Positions 47,745 to 59,559 of a stretch of DNA of 64,000 bases are shown piece by piece. The notes under the pieces were generated by a model. The model was not told the origin of the DNA, ran no database searches, and was given only the letters and a program-made list of their open reading frames with translations. Numbering within the stretch: position 1 is the first letter of the stretch; each line of letters opens with the position of its first letter. The stretch spans positions 1 to 64,000 of the forward strand of contig JAKOGI010002217.1 of NCBI GenBank assembly GCA_029747015.1, in the 5' to 3' direction. This DNA comes from Carnegiea gigantea. Its lineage: Eukaryota > Streptophyta > Magnoliopsida > Caryophyllales > Cactaceae. The position numbers and the translations under genes are program-made.

Positions 47745-50700
47745 TATTAGGAATGCGATTGCTTGACTTTGGCTTCTATTAATTGTCATTGTAAAGGCCA
47801 ATTTCAAAGGGAGCTACCTCCTCTTCAAGACAAATGGGGAGTCCCTTGTTGAAGGAGTTAGGTTAACTCTTAGGATAGTTACTGGTTGCCCAATGTTTCG
47901 TCTGGTCAAGATTTTTGCTTGAACCACCTTACTTCCAGGTTTTTTAATAATCAAGCGAGTGTCATTGCACAACCCAATTGATAGCTCAAGGTTTCTCAGG
48001 ATAACCATAGGCATGCCAACTTTGAACCTAATTTCATGATTCGGAAGCCTAAAAAGTTCATACTGCATAGCAGCTCAGGTGAATTAATGTCATCGATTAT
48101 GGAATTAGTGTTACGTTGCAGGAATGTATCCGAACTCAGATACGTATGGCTATTACCAGGAAGCATTGCCAAAATTTTATTATTCAGTTCATCTACATCA
48201 GTGTTTAGGGATGCCAAAATACATCGGTCTTGAAAATAAGACACATCTTTATATCGGTCAACTATACATGGGTACACGAAGTCTATCAAGTTTTTGAGGC
48301 TGTTATCATCATTGTTGATGAAGAATTCTTTAGGAATTTCCATCCAGTCAGGCTCACTATCTCCTAAGAATGAGTATCCTTGAATAGAACCATTACCAAT
48401 ATTTAATCTCTATTACGTAAAACTTTGCAACCGCTCATGTCCATCATGACTTAAATTTGAATGCATGAGTCGCATGTTGATCTTAAGATGTTGAACATTA
48501 CAACAGCACTCAAATGATGTCCTTAATATTGAAGATGTAATAACATCTGCTCTGCTCCCTTTGGTGACAACTAGAAGAACTTACCTGAAATCACCTCTTA
48601 AAATGATCATTTTCCTACCAAATGCTAGATTTCTATTGGAAATCTCACGTAAGGAATGCTCGAATGCCTATAATGTGTAACAATGTGTCATTTGAGCTTC
48701 ATCCCATATGATACGTGACACTTCCCTAATTAGTTGAACTAATTTTGAATGCTTGGAAATTGAGCAAGTGGAAGTCTCATCAGCATCTATGGGAATCTTA
48801 GAGGTTAAACGTGCTATCTTTCGTAAAGGTAACAATAGAGCGACTATACTAGAGGATGCCATTGAGAGCACTATCAAGCCTTTTAACCTAAATATGTTAT
48901 GATAGCTTTCCAAATATAAGTTTTCCCAATTCTCCCACTACCATAGACAAAGAAGCAACTTTCGCCACCACATTCATCTAAGTGAGTGATCGATTGAAAG
49001 ACTCGAATTTGATCGAATTCAATGTCGGGAGCAAGATGTCAAGTTTCTTTTTCTCCTTTTCCTGATCATAATCTAGTTGCTCTCTTATGAGTCTATTACC
49101 AAGTTGTCGCACCATATCAGGCGAAGGTAAAAGCATAGGCGGGAAGTCCTTCAACGATCTACCATTTTTATTTAAGATGAACCCAATTTCATAAAGTTTG
49201 AGATTTCTTCTTTGTTCAACGGTTATCTCTAAACCATGGTCATTAAGATCTCTTTGCACATGCCTTTGTAAATCATCAGTAAGATCCTCCTAATGTTGTT
49301 CCCATAGTTAATGAGGTTGTGATACCTTTGAAAACATAAGCATTGAACACAACATACTCCTTAGTTCAGCCCTTGTTGCCCATGGTGATGCCTCTATTAG
49401 TGTATTATGCCACTTATTAGGGCCATCAGGGAGCCCTCGTGCCCAGCAAGCTCCTTTGAAAGCTGAATATAAGATACCATCAATGGTTCTCAAGTCCTCA
49501 AATGATGTTGCTCCCTGAACAATATGCAACAAAATCTCTCCCATGTTTGGATGGACATATGGCAATTGTCCCATGCATACCCTTTGTTTTCTTTTAGTCC
49601 ATTTCTTCAGTGATTTATTCCAAACATAGTAAGTTGGGAATGTCACATAAGTGTACTATCTTGTTTTAATATTTGCAGTAAACCAATCCATTAGCATGGT
49701 AGTCCTCTCTCGTGCTGCATTGACAACTTGATGAAGTTCATTGCAACCATTGAATATGACATATTGTTGGCCTGGTGAGCGAAATTGTAATAATTCCACA
49801 GATGGGTAACGATATGCAAAGTCAAATTCAAATATTCTTCAAATGGTGTCCATGGGTAACATATAACGACAATCTAAGTATTGCTTAATCTTATCAACAA
49901 CTTCAAAATATTGAGGACCTATTTCATTTTCAGCATTTTGAACATTATCTTCAATAACAATGGTTGCTCGATCAAGTTCCTTATGCATGTACTTGTGGAG
50001 ATACTTAATGATCTTCTTTTGTGCACAACGTTCAATGTTAATATTACATCATATTTGAGATAGAGATCCCTGTTATATAGTACTACCCATATATTATCAA
50101 TACTCTTACCATGGATAGTTACACTTCTACCATCATTCCTGCATCTCTATCTAACAAAACCATTTTCTTCAATAATGGTATCATCAGAGAAAACTTTAGG
50201 ATAATGTTTCGTACAAGTGCCACCATCCATGAATGCACATAAGGAATACTAGTACCATACGGACCATGAATCATATGCCTTGTGAAAGTTTCAAATGCAT
50301 GAGGATTAGTATCTATGTCAGAGAGTTCTACACATATGACACAATCTATGCCTTCTGTATACATTGACTTATCCTTACTTGTAAGAGTTAGAGGTATATA
50401 GGCATGTGGTAGTCCTTATTTTTGAAATTCGATGACATGGATGTCTATAGATGGAATACATGAATGAAGAATATGGCAACATAATAAATTAGCATGATTA
50501 AAGTGGGAAGGAATTCAATTTTGCTAACACCAATGGCATGGTGGGAGGATGATTATACCTGCAATGATGTTTCCAAATAGATTCCTCTCTTTGAAGTCTC
50601 ATTTTAGCTCTCTCAGCCTTAAGCGAAAAACACGAGCAATAATATCTAGTTAGTTATTCACATCTTGGCCTAAATGTTAAGACAAAATTTCTTGAATTTC

Positions 50701-52080
50701 AGGCCAATTTAGATTGCACGTGAGTGTGACAAACAAATATGGATGGCCGATTTGATTACAGATGACCATTGTATCCAAAAAGTGTTGCCTCATATAACAT
50801 GACCCTCCTGTAAACGATGCATGTAACATTAACCTCTTCCCTACTGCATAAGCATCGTTTTCTCCAGCTATAACAATATCTTGCAAGCCACTCTACAGTT
50901 TTGCTCGTAGTGTTTCTTGGTGGTCCCTAAAATATCTCAACCTCTAAGCCTCAATCGTAGCATGGAAATCAACAACAAATTGGAGAAAAAAAATATCTAT
51001 GACACTGAAGTAATATATTCCCCTTGTCAGGTCTATTTGTATGAGGAACACAAATAAATTTTCTCATTGTCACATGTTCCTGACTACTGCTTGACCCTTC
51101 AGCACATGAAATTTTGAGTGACCAACCATATGCTTCATATGGAAATAGCAAGGGGTACTGAAGATGCATATATGACAAATGAGTTCATATATTCGCTGTA
51201 AATTGCTATCTATTTTGCGAACAATGATATCTCATTCCTCTTCTCTCCATAGTCACCCCTAATTATAAGAACAGCAACTTTGTCTACGGTAGGCATAGTA
51301 TATTGTCATCCAGGACATGTGTTGATAAGGCGAATTCTTAAATCAACAACATTATCGCCCAGTAGGATATCTCGTGCATTTTAAAAAATCTTTATGTAAG
51401 GGTTTGCAGTATCGAGCATGCGTTGTAGGGCCTGTAAAGTTGTATGATTAGAGCTCTGCAATGATTTCGGATTTCATCATGTGTGTCATAGATATATAGT
51501 TGAGCAAATTTGGGCTTTTGTCCTTCTGTTTAGAGTAATGAACCAATCCAATGATAATTTTGTCCATTTATTCTAAATGAGTAAGATCCATGTCCATCCA
51601 TTATAGAGTGATCAATAGATCCACCCATAGATGTGAACGATAACATGGAGTTATATGTTCTTATGTTATCGAGAAAATTCAATTGATTCAATAAAGTGTT
51701 CAGCAACAAAAGAGGTGGAGGCAATGCTAACAACATAACACAACCACTTTGACAGTATATCATAAGTTGACACTGGCAAATGCTCGTTTTTGCAACTCTT
51801 TCATCCAACCACACGGTCTTTTTATAGTGACCACAAGAAACCAGATTCCCTGTGAAATTCCACTGGCATTGAGAATCTTCTGACAGGTGGATTTGTACGT
51901 GTGATTGCTAACTAAATTGCTCTAGATTTTGCCTGATGGCGCTCGCATTTTGCAATGAACTGTGACTGTGTTTGATCTTGGTGACGCCAGCTAAATAGCC
52001 TCCATCGAGCATTATATCAAGCAAGTCTAGTTTGTAGGTAATTTCTAGAGCTCACAGATCCTCCGGGCAGGGTTTCCTTA
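47745..52080 (-). pseudogene. Helitron Rep/PIF1-helicase transposase, decayed
   Basis: The protein would nick, unwind and rejoin DNA. In minus-strand order, the Helitron-like N domain shows NIRTYNSMLSFTSMGG and FRINGQNYHWIGSLL (51670-51533). LHLQYPLLFPYEAYGW lies near 51165, and SFTGGSCYMRQHFLD then LFVTLTCNLNWPEIQ at 50820-50690. The Rep HUH motif reads GLPHAYI at about 50410-50395; the second His has become Tyr. The two-tyrosine motif KYLHKYMHK is intact at 50006-49980. The middle region (VHPNMGEILLHIVQG) lies near 49550. The PIF1 helicase has a Walker A-like GSGRIGKT near 48940, IIWDEAQM near 48695 and C-terminal LRNLELSIGLCNDTRLII near 47990. The last block FTMTIN ends near 47780. Numerous stops and frameshifts occur. 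Confidence 0.88.
50445..50558 (-). other. Possible intron in the Rep/helicase gene
   Basis: On the minus strand AG|GTATAATC at 50558 and CTATAG|ACATCC at 50445 bracket 114 bp that interrupts the Rep domain just before HVIEFQK and the HUH motif. The protein is continuous across it, although internal stops and AT content are the only other support. Confidence 0.5.
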
Positions 52081-52099
52081 CTATATGAGAAAAAATATA

Positions 52100-53830
52100 T
52101 GCACAATGAATTAAATTATAATCTCATATTTGAGTCATATGGAACTTAATTACTTATACAGAACGTCCATTAATGTCCCATCACTCTTGATTCTTAAAAA
52201 GGGCAGTTGTGTTGCATCATCTTGAATTATGAATTGGAGTTTTTGCTATGATGAGGTTTTTTTTTTTTGTTAATACAATTAACTGCTTGTGAAAAATGTG
52301 AGCAGCACATTAAGATTATGCATCGATATTTCGTAAGTTGTATTCTCTTTTATTTTGGGCATGCTTAACACGAAAAAAAGAATGTCCTCAATTTTTTATT
52401 CTTAAAAATGACAGATATGGATCACAAATAAAATAGCACATTCTATTTTGAAATTGTGTAAAGTGGTAAGAAATTTGTGCTAAGGTGTATTCAGGTTTGT
52501 TTTGGGTGTGTTTGAGGGAAGGAAATACCCCCCTCGATTTCTTTAATCGTCAAAATGAAATATATGGTTCACAAAGTTTCTTTAGAAATATAGGCATATT
52601 TATGTTTTTACTTTTCAATCGTATATTTTTCTTTGTTAAGTGTTACATATTTATGTCATTTATGTCTAATTATATTGAGTTTTAAATACTATGATCATTA
52701 CTGGCAATAGGTTCTGATTATTATAGATGTTTCATAAGTTGTATTTCATTTTTGTTTTGGGTGTAGAAAGAATGCCTCAATTTTTTAATTCTTAAAAATG
52801 ACCAATATGGCTCACAAATAAAAAAGCAAATTTTATATGAACATTGTGTGAAATGTTTAGAAATTTGTGCTAAGGTGTATTCAATTTTTTGTTTTTTTAG
52901 AGTTTTTGTTATGATGAGTTTTTTTTTAAAATACAATTAACTCATTGTGGAAAATGTGAGCATCACGTTATGGTTATTTATTTATTTTTGGTGAGACATT
53001 GTGATTATGTATAGATGTTTCATAAGTTGTATTCCCATTGGTTGGGTGTGCTTAATGGGAAAAAAAGAATGTCCTCAATTATTTTATTCTTAAAAATGAC
53101 AGATATGGATCACAAATAAAATAGCACATTCTGTTTGAAAATTATGCGAAGTGGTAAGAAATTTGTGCCAAGGTGTAAGTTTTTTTTTTTTTTTTTGGGT
53201 GTGTTTGAGGGAAGGAAACCTCAATTTCTTGAATCATAAAAATGACATATATGGTTCACAAACCTTATTTGAAAATAAAAACATATTTATGTTTTAATTT
53301 TTGAATCGTATGTTTTATTTATTTATTTTTTTTGGTTAAGTGCTACATATGTATGTCATGTATGTCTAATTATATGGAGTTTTAAATATTATGATCATTA
53401 CTAGCAACATGTTGTGATTATTATAGATATTTCATAAGCTATATTTAATTTTTGTGTTGGGTGTAGAAAGAATGGCTTGATTTTTTCATTGTTAAAAATA
53501 ACAAATATGGATCACAAACAAAATAGCAAATTTTGTATGAAAATTGTGTAAAGTGGTTAGAAACTTACGCTAAGGTGTATTCAACTTATTTTTAGGGTAA
53601 TTGAGGGCAGGAAATGAACCCTCAATTTCTTTAATCATAAATATATGGTTCACAAAGAATATAACACATTCTTCTTTGAAAATAGATGCATATTTATGTT
53701 TTAATTTTTCAATCGTTTGTTTTTTAAGTGTTACATATTTATTTCATTTATGTCTATTTATATTTGTATTGAGTTTTAAATATTCTGATCATTACTACAG
53801 TAATCTACGTGTGTGTTGATTAACTTCAAC
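52100..53830. repeat. Higher-order tandem repeat (~690 bp) inside the Helitron
   Basis: The block ATTCTTAAAAATGACAGATATGG...AAATTTGTGCTAAGGTGTA recurs at about 52400, 52785, 53087 and 53490. Spacing alternates so that every second copy is about 690-705 bp apart: a large unit made of two related halves. GTGTTTGAGGGAAGGAAA at 52507 recurs near 53198 and, decayed, near 53595. The short frames here have no recognised domain. Confidence 0.8.
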
Positions 53831-53932
53831 AATCATTGTTGGCATTTTATCTAAAAATAACTTTGCATTTCATCATGAAACATTAACAAATTAATTAAAA
53901 ATGAAATGTATATAGAAACATATATGTATATT

Positions 53933-54054
<122 letters not shown>

Positions 54055-55366
54055 AGTATGGAAATATATAAATATATTTGTTAGCAATATAGTTATAAGT
54101 ATATTTATAAATATATATAAGTATTTATATACAATATATTTATAAGTATGGATAAGTATATTCATAAGATGGGCAATGATAAGCAATATAGTTATAAGAT
54201 GAGCCTAATCCCACCCACTGGTCCAAAGCAAGTCCCACCCATCAGCCCAATGAAGACACTCACTAAAAACGCTAATTCTAGTGACCACTTAAAAGCTATG
54301 TGCTTCACTCTCCGGACAGTTCTATCTGTCCTAATCCTCTCGCCTCCCTCTCACTCTCAGTCTTACTCTCACTCGCCTCCCTTGTACTCTCAGTCTCACT
54401 CTCCCGCTTACTCTCACTCTCATTCTCCTTTGCAAAATGTCTCTATCCATTACATCATCCACCCCTTCAGTTCTCTTAGAGAGAAATTCAAAGGCGTTTA
54501 CTCCATTCTTGTACAGAGAAATTTGTTCTTTAGTTCAGATATAGTGGGATACAATTCCTCTGTTCTTTACTTCTCTATGTTCTTAAGCAAATCGATCTGT
54601 ATGTGCTCTGTTTACTTCTTTGCATGCTTGTTTTCAACTTCAGATTCCTCTTTGAAATTGTCAATTTCTCTTTACTTCCTTGACTGCTTGTTTTCAATTT
54701 CAGATATTTGAGGTTTTTAAGTTAGGAATGTGATCTATGTAGTATTTGGATGTTCTGTTCGTCATTTCTGTAAGATCTGGCCTCTCATTCACTACTTATC
54801 TTCATCTTTGTTGAGCATCAATTTATGTCTTTGAAGCTACTTTAATTGATGTCAATTATTTCCTTTTTTGATGCGTTTGAAATCTAGATCTATGTATGTG
54901 AAGTTGCATGGAGTAATCCTTTTAAATTTGCTTTCGATTTACCATCTACATGAAGGCATCTTAGGGGTTTTGGAATTTTGTTCGTTGTAATTATAGGGAT
55001 TTTTTATTAGTGTTGGGTATTTTATATAATTTCAGAGATTTTTGGCATGAATTAGGTTCTTTATGACAGAGATCGGGTCATATGCTAGGTCGTTTTATGC
55101 TTATGAAAGAATTTGACAAAGGGTTTTATGGGTGTCTGCAAATATGCAATTTTAGAAGAAAATTGTATTCTGGGAATAGATCTATATATGGGATGCTGAA
55201 GCATGGGTATTTTATTCTTCTGAGTTTGGATTATTGGGTACTATAACTAGATTCTTATAAATGGTGAAGCTTAATCGTTTTCGCTCTTTAAGGGTTCCAT
55301 TACTTTCGGGTAATTTTCATTTTATTTCGAGGTTTCTGATTACTGGTTTTTTTTATTTAACTTGTT

Positions 55367-55680
55367 TGTCTGATTCCATTCTAGTTGAATCTTATTTTGT
55401 TTGTGGGTTTAATTATGGGGATGTGATCACCATAGATGTGGGAAGATCTTATTAGGAAGGCTTAAGAATGGGGCTTATCTGATTATAGAGGCTAAAGAGA
55501 TCCTTCGAATTCTGTTTATATGACTCCTTCGTAGTTGAATCTTATTGTGTTCATTCAAATCTTTCAGTTTAATTGTGGGAGTGAGATGACTACAGATGTA
55601 GGAGGATCTGAATATGAAAGACGAAGAATACGGCTTGATCTGATTGTGACTCCTTTCTAGTTGATTATGAAGGTTTTTTA
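55367..55680. repeat. Diverged ~150-bp tandem duplication
   Basis: AGTTGAATCTTATT...GTTTAATTATGGG...ATAGATGTGGGAAGATCT at 55383-55450 recurs as AGTTGAATCTTATTGTG...TTTAATTGTGGG...ACAGATGTAGGAGGATCT at 55532-55610. Confidence 0.7.
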
Positions 55681-56820
55681 GGTGTGTTTGAGGGAAGGAA
55701 ATGTCCCCCTCAATCTCAAGTAAAGTGTTTTATATTTTCCTATCATCACATATGCTTTTATTACATAATATATGTATATGTATAATAAAGTGATCCATAT
55801 TTCTGCTAATGAAATTTCTGTTTAGAGTCTAATGAGACCAAAATTTTGTTTTATATTAAATCCTAGTTATATGAGGCTGACATGTGACTTTTGAGATGAT
55901 CTTTCCCTGGATTCTTTGATAGTGAAAAAAGTGTTGGGGAGCTCTTTAATCTTGCTCGTAGAACTTTGAAGGCTTATTTTATCCTAGATGTGTAATGCTT
56001 AATAATGTGCAAAGTGCGTGTGATAGCATAAATCTAAAAATTTTCCACATTTTTTTGAGCTATTTCCATTAGTAAGAAGTACTTAAAAGGTTACTGTCAT
56101 TGTTTCTTTTTGGGTGATATTCTAGTTTCTTTTTAGGTGATATTTGTGATACATTCTGATGGTTAATTAGGCGAGTTTATTCTTCACCTTTGGTAAAAGG
56201 TAAAATTTGTACTAAAATGACTACGTTTAATGTTTTTAGGGGCTTTTTAAAGCTAATTCAATTTTAAATCTTTTGTGTTCAGGTGATACGAGTTTAAAGG
56301 CATTTATATGTGTAAATTTCCAAACTTGAGATTGTGTTCTCAGATTCATGTGGTCGGGATGTAGGGATTTATATGTGTTTAGCTGAGATCTTTGTTCATT
56401 GGTGGACTTGGAACTTCTCCACTCTTTGAGGGTTGGTTGCAATCTGCCCTCTAGTCTCCACTCTTTTTACCTCTATTAGAATTTCTCTCTGTTCGAACAC
56501 AATCACTTGCATTTTGAAAACTAATACTTTTATGCTGTGCCTATTTATATTGTCCCAAACTCCCACTTTGCACTTTATTGCTAGTAATGTCATTTGTATG
56601 TTTTATGTTTGTTTACCTGACTTATTGTGTTGCCTCACCTCATCTTCCTATGCCATTTATTTTATTCAGTTATTTTTGAAAAAGATTGTTCATCATCATC
56701 TTTGAATTTGGCTACCCTTGCACTATTGCTGTTTATATTTTAACTCCAATTATTGCATATGTGTGTGTTCCTTTGTACTCCTACCAACCGTTCATTCTTT
56801 GTGTGGATTATTTTGTCTAG

Positions 56821-57080
56821 TTGAATTGAAACTGCTTCTATTTAATCCATTTTGTCTGTGATAACAAAGTGTTTGATTAAATGGAAATTGGGTAAAATTT
56901 TGAGTGGTTTTAACTAATTTTAAAACTTTTCTTAATTATTTATGTTCTACTTGAATTGAAATTGCTTCTATTTAATACATTTTGTTTGTGATAACAAAGT
57001 GTTTGATTACATGGAACCTGGGGAGAATTTTAAGTGGCTTTAAACAATTTTAAAGCTTTACTCAATTGTTTATGTTCATC
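56821..57080. repeat. 130-bp tandem duplication
   Basis: TTGAATTGAAACTGCTTCTA at 56821 recurs at 56951 with the shared block GTGATAACAAAGTGTTTGATTA; the copies run end to end. Confidence 0.88.
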
Positions 57081-57236
57081 TTTATTTGCTTTTGGTCTTC
57101 ATATTCTTTGGTATTTTGCTCCTATGAGTCTGTGGGAGATTTTGCAATAAAGTGTAGTATATTTTGCTCTTATGAGATTGTATAAAGGTTGTGTAATAAA
57201 GTGTATTAGACTCTTTCTAATCTCTCTTTCTAATAT

Positions 57237-57239
<3 letters not shown>

Positions 57240-57276
<37 letters not shown>
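57240..57276. repeat. (GT)n microsatellite
   Basis: About 17 GT units. Confidence 0.93.
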
Positions 57277-57279
<3 letters not shown>

Positions 57280-57811
57280 GTAACAGAGATTATAAGCATC
57301 TAGTTCCAGGAAACATCAAAGCATGTATGAATTCTATGGAGAATTTTTGTTGATATTACTTTTTGCTGATTGAAGTGATTTTTACTATGCCTAGCCTTGG
57401 AGCCACCAAGTTGGAGGTTTTTGGTCTTTTCTGAGGTTTACTTAAGATAAGGTGGGTTGTTTCAATTTTTAATTTAGGATAATTTAGTGGCTCAAGTTGT
57501 AGCGAGATATTTTTTCTTTAGCCCAATGAATGTGGAATTTGTTAACTTGGACTAATCATCGTATCGTTTCTACACTTCTTTGATGCTCCCACTTTGCACT
57601 GTATATATTGCCAATAATATTAGTTGTATGTTTTACTTTTGTTGACCTGACATAGTGTCTTTCTGGGTTGTCTGGGTTGTCTTTTAGTTTAGTTGGGTAT
57701 TTTCTGGGTTGTCTTTCTTTTGGTTTCTGCTTATCAGGAATGTCTAAAGTAACCTAGTTTTATAATATCAATATGTTTGATTTAATCATTAGCTACTTGG
57801 TGAAAATCTAT

Positions 57812-58230
57812 TAGTGTTTTCTGAAATGCAAGGTTTTCAAAGCAGATTTTAGTGGTTACTTGAAATGACAATGCTTGAACCCTGTCTGCTTATTGTGCAC
57901 TTGTTGATATCGAACACTGAAAATTTATAGGCAACAATCATATTCATTAACATAAGATGGAGTTAGTTTTAACACAGGAATATCTGTTAGCGTTTTCTGA
58001 AATGCAAGGCTGTTCAAAGCAAATTTCAATAGTTACCTAAGATGACAGTGCTTAAACCTCGTTTCCTTGTTGTGCACTCGTTGATGTTGAACACTGAAAA
58101 TTCATAGGCACCAATCATATGCATTAACATGAGATGGGAGTTATTTTTGGTACAGGAATAAGAATTTCAATAGTTACCTAATATGACAATGCGCTTAGAA
58201 TCTTGAACCTTTGTTGTGCGCATGTTTATC
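57812..58230. repeat. ~180-bp tandem repeat, two full copies and one partial
   Basis: TGTTTTCTGAAATGCAAGG (57812) and CGTTTTCTGAAATGCAAGG (about 57991) begin copies sharing GAACACTGAAAATT and ATTAACAT(A/G)AGATGG. A third partial copy starts near 58160 with TTTCAATAGTTACCTAA. Confidence 0.85.
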
Positions 58231-58390
58231 TTCGTCACTGAGGCTTGTTATTCTGATAGAAATTTACAACCCAAGAGGAGCTAATGAAAGAAGGGATGAT
58301 GCGATTTGATATGGGAGAAATTAGGAAGCAAAAAGATGCAGCATGGTGAAGCGTTTAAATTTATGCATATACTTTATGTGAATTGTTCCA

Positions 58391-58660
58391 GAATTCTAAA
58401 ATTTAAAGGAAATTGTAGTTCTATAGGAAAGGAGTCTGAGTGATTAAATCAGAAATGTAAAACCAAAAAATTAGAGTGGGCGTAGTTCACTACGAGATGT
58501 GAAAGTAGTGTAGTTGCCATCAAATTATTTTACGTTGTAGGTTTTATTTTTTTGGAATTCTAAACATAAGAGGAAAATGTAGTTTTTTAGGAGAGGAGTT
58601 TGAATGGGTAAATCAGAAACATGAAACCTGAAAATTGGAGTGGTGGTGGGATGTTTGTGA
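58391..58660. repeat. ~160-bp diverged tandem duplication near Helitron left end
   Basis: GAATTCTAAAATTTAAAGGA...TCAGAAATGTAAAACC at 58391 recurs as GAATTCTAAACATAAGAGGA...TCAGAAACATGAAACC at 58555. Confidence 0.75.
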
Positions 58661-58896
58661 CGTGGGATTGTGTTTTGATAGATTAAGTTGGTTTGGAGAT
58701 TAGGAGTGGGGGACGACAGTTATGGATGTGGCTGTGGGTTTTTTCAATTTTTTTAATTTTGACAAAAATACTTATTCTAATGGTTTGGATTAAAATTGTG
58801 AAATAGTTTAACGGTGTAGATCATTCTATTTTTTGCAAATCACTCATGTGGCATTATTCTAGGATTTCCAAAGTATTGCTATTATATTAGTATAGA

Positions 58897-59439
58897 TGAG
58901 TTATTTTACACTAATAATTGCATATTTCAAATGGACAGGATAAATTGTAAAAACTAAATAACATCAATTTAAAGACATCTTAGATTGTTAACAATCCAAA
59001 AGAGCCAAATTGTTGATGGTTAACCATTGTTTTTTTAATGCAAAAGCACTTTGTCCAATTTTTCGAAATTATCGCTAATAAAATAGGTTAGGTGCCAATG
59101 GTTGTAGTTAGTGGATGGCGGTTAATAGCATTTAGCAACAGTTAGCATTTACCAAATGTTGAAATAACCAAGCCCAAAGTATAATAAGCATTATTACTAA
59201 TGTTATTTTTATTCAAGTATGAAGGATTATTAGCATAGAATCTTGTCAATAGTCACATTTTTGACAATATTTTTCATTATCTTTCTTAGACATTTTGCTA
59301 TTTTTTATTGATATTTACATTTAAATTAGACATTTTTAATTACATCATAGCATAATGTATGTATATGTCTAATGAATAAAATGTTTTAAAATTTCTTATA
59401 AATCATTCGCATTACACATATGAATTATGTCATGCCAAG
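58897..59439. other. Right flank of the Helitron, no supported gene
   Basis: AT-rich sequence with a patch of CAATGGTTGTAGTTAG-type repeats near 59095-59150. Nothing coding is recognised. Confidence 0.4.
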
Positions 59440-59559
59440 CTCAAATCCAAGGTGGAGATAGGTGACAAAAATTTGTTTTTTAAGGATTTGAGGAGCGAAG
59501 GAAGAAGGAACAGGTCCTTTAGTGGCAATGCTCGCAAACAAATTCTTTAACTGTAGAGA

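Larger units (their letters stand above)
54190..58349 (+). other. Gene-5'-end-like segment carried by the Helitron on the opposite strand
   Basis: From about 54300 the plus strand has a CT-rich leader (repeats of CTCTCACTCTC) like a plant 5' UTR. About 3.5 kb of T-rich, intron-like sequence follows. At 58260 an AG (TTATTCTGATAG) precedes 30 open codons reading TTQEELMKEGMMRFDMGEIR and ending in TGA at 58349. The 187-codon frame at 54148-54711 spans the CT-rich part and looks like translated leader, not a protein. This would fit capture of a host gene's promoter, leader intron and one exon, but I do not recognise the gene. It may equally be Helitron-specific non-coding DNA. Confidence 0.35.

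Noticed and set aside
48036..48233. Plus-strand frame within the helicase region
   Set aside because: It is the antisense shadow of the minus-strand PIF1 helicase remnant.
54148..54711. 187-codon plus-strand ORF inside the Helitron as a protein gene
   Set aside because: Its Ser/His/Tyr-rich middle is just CT-rich leader repeats and nothing matches a known protein.
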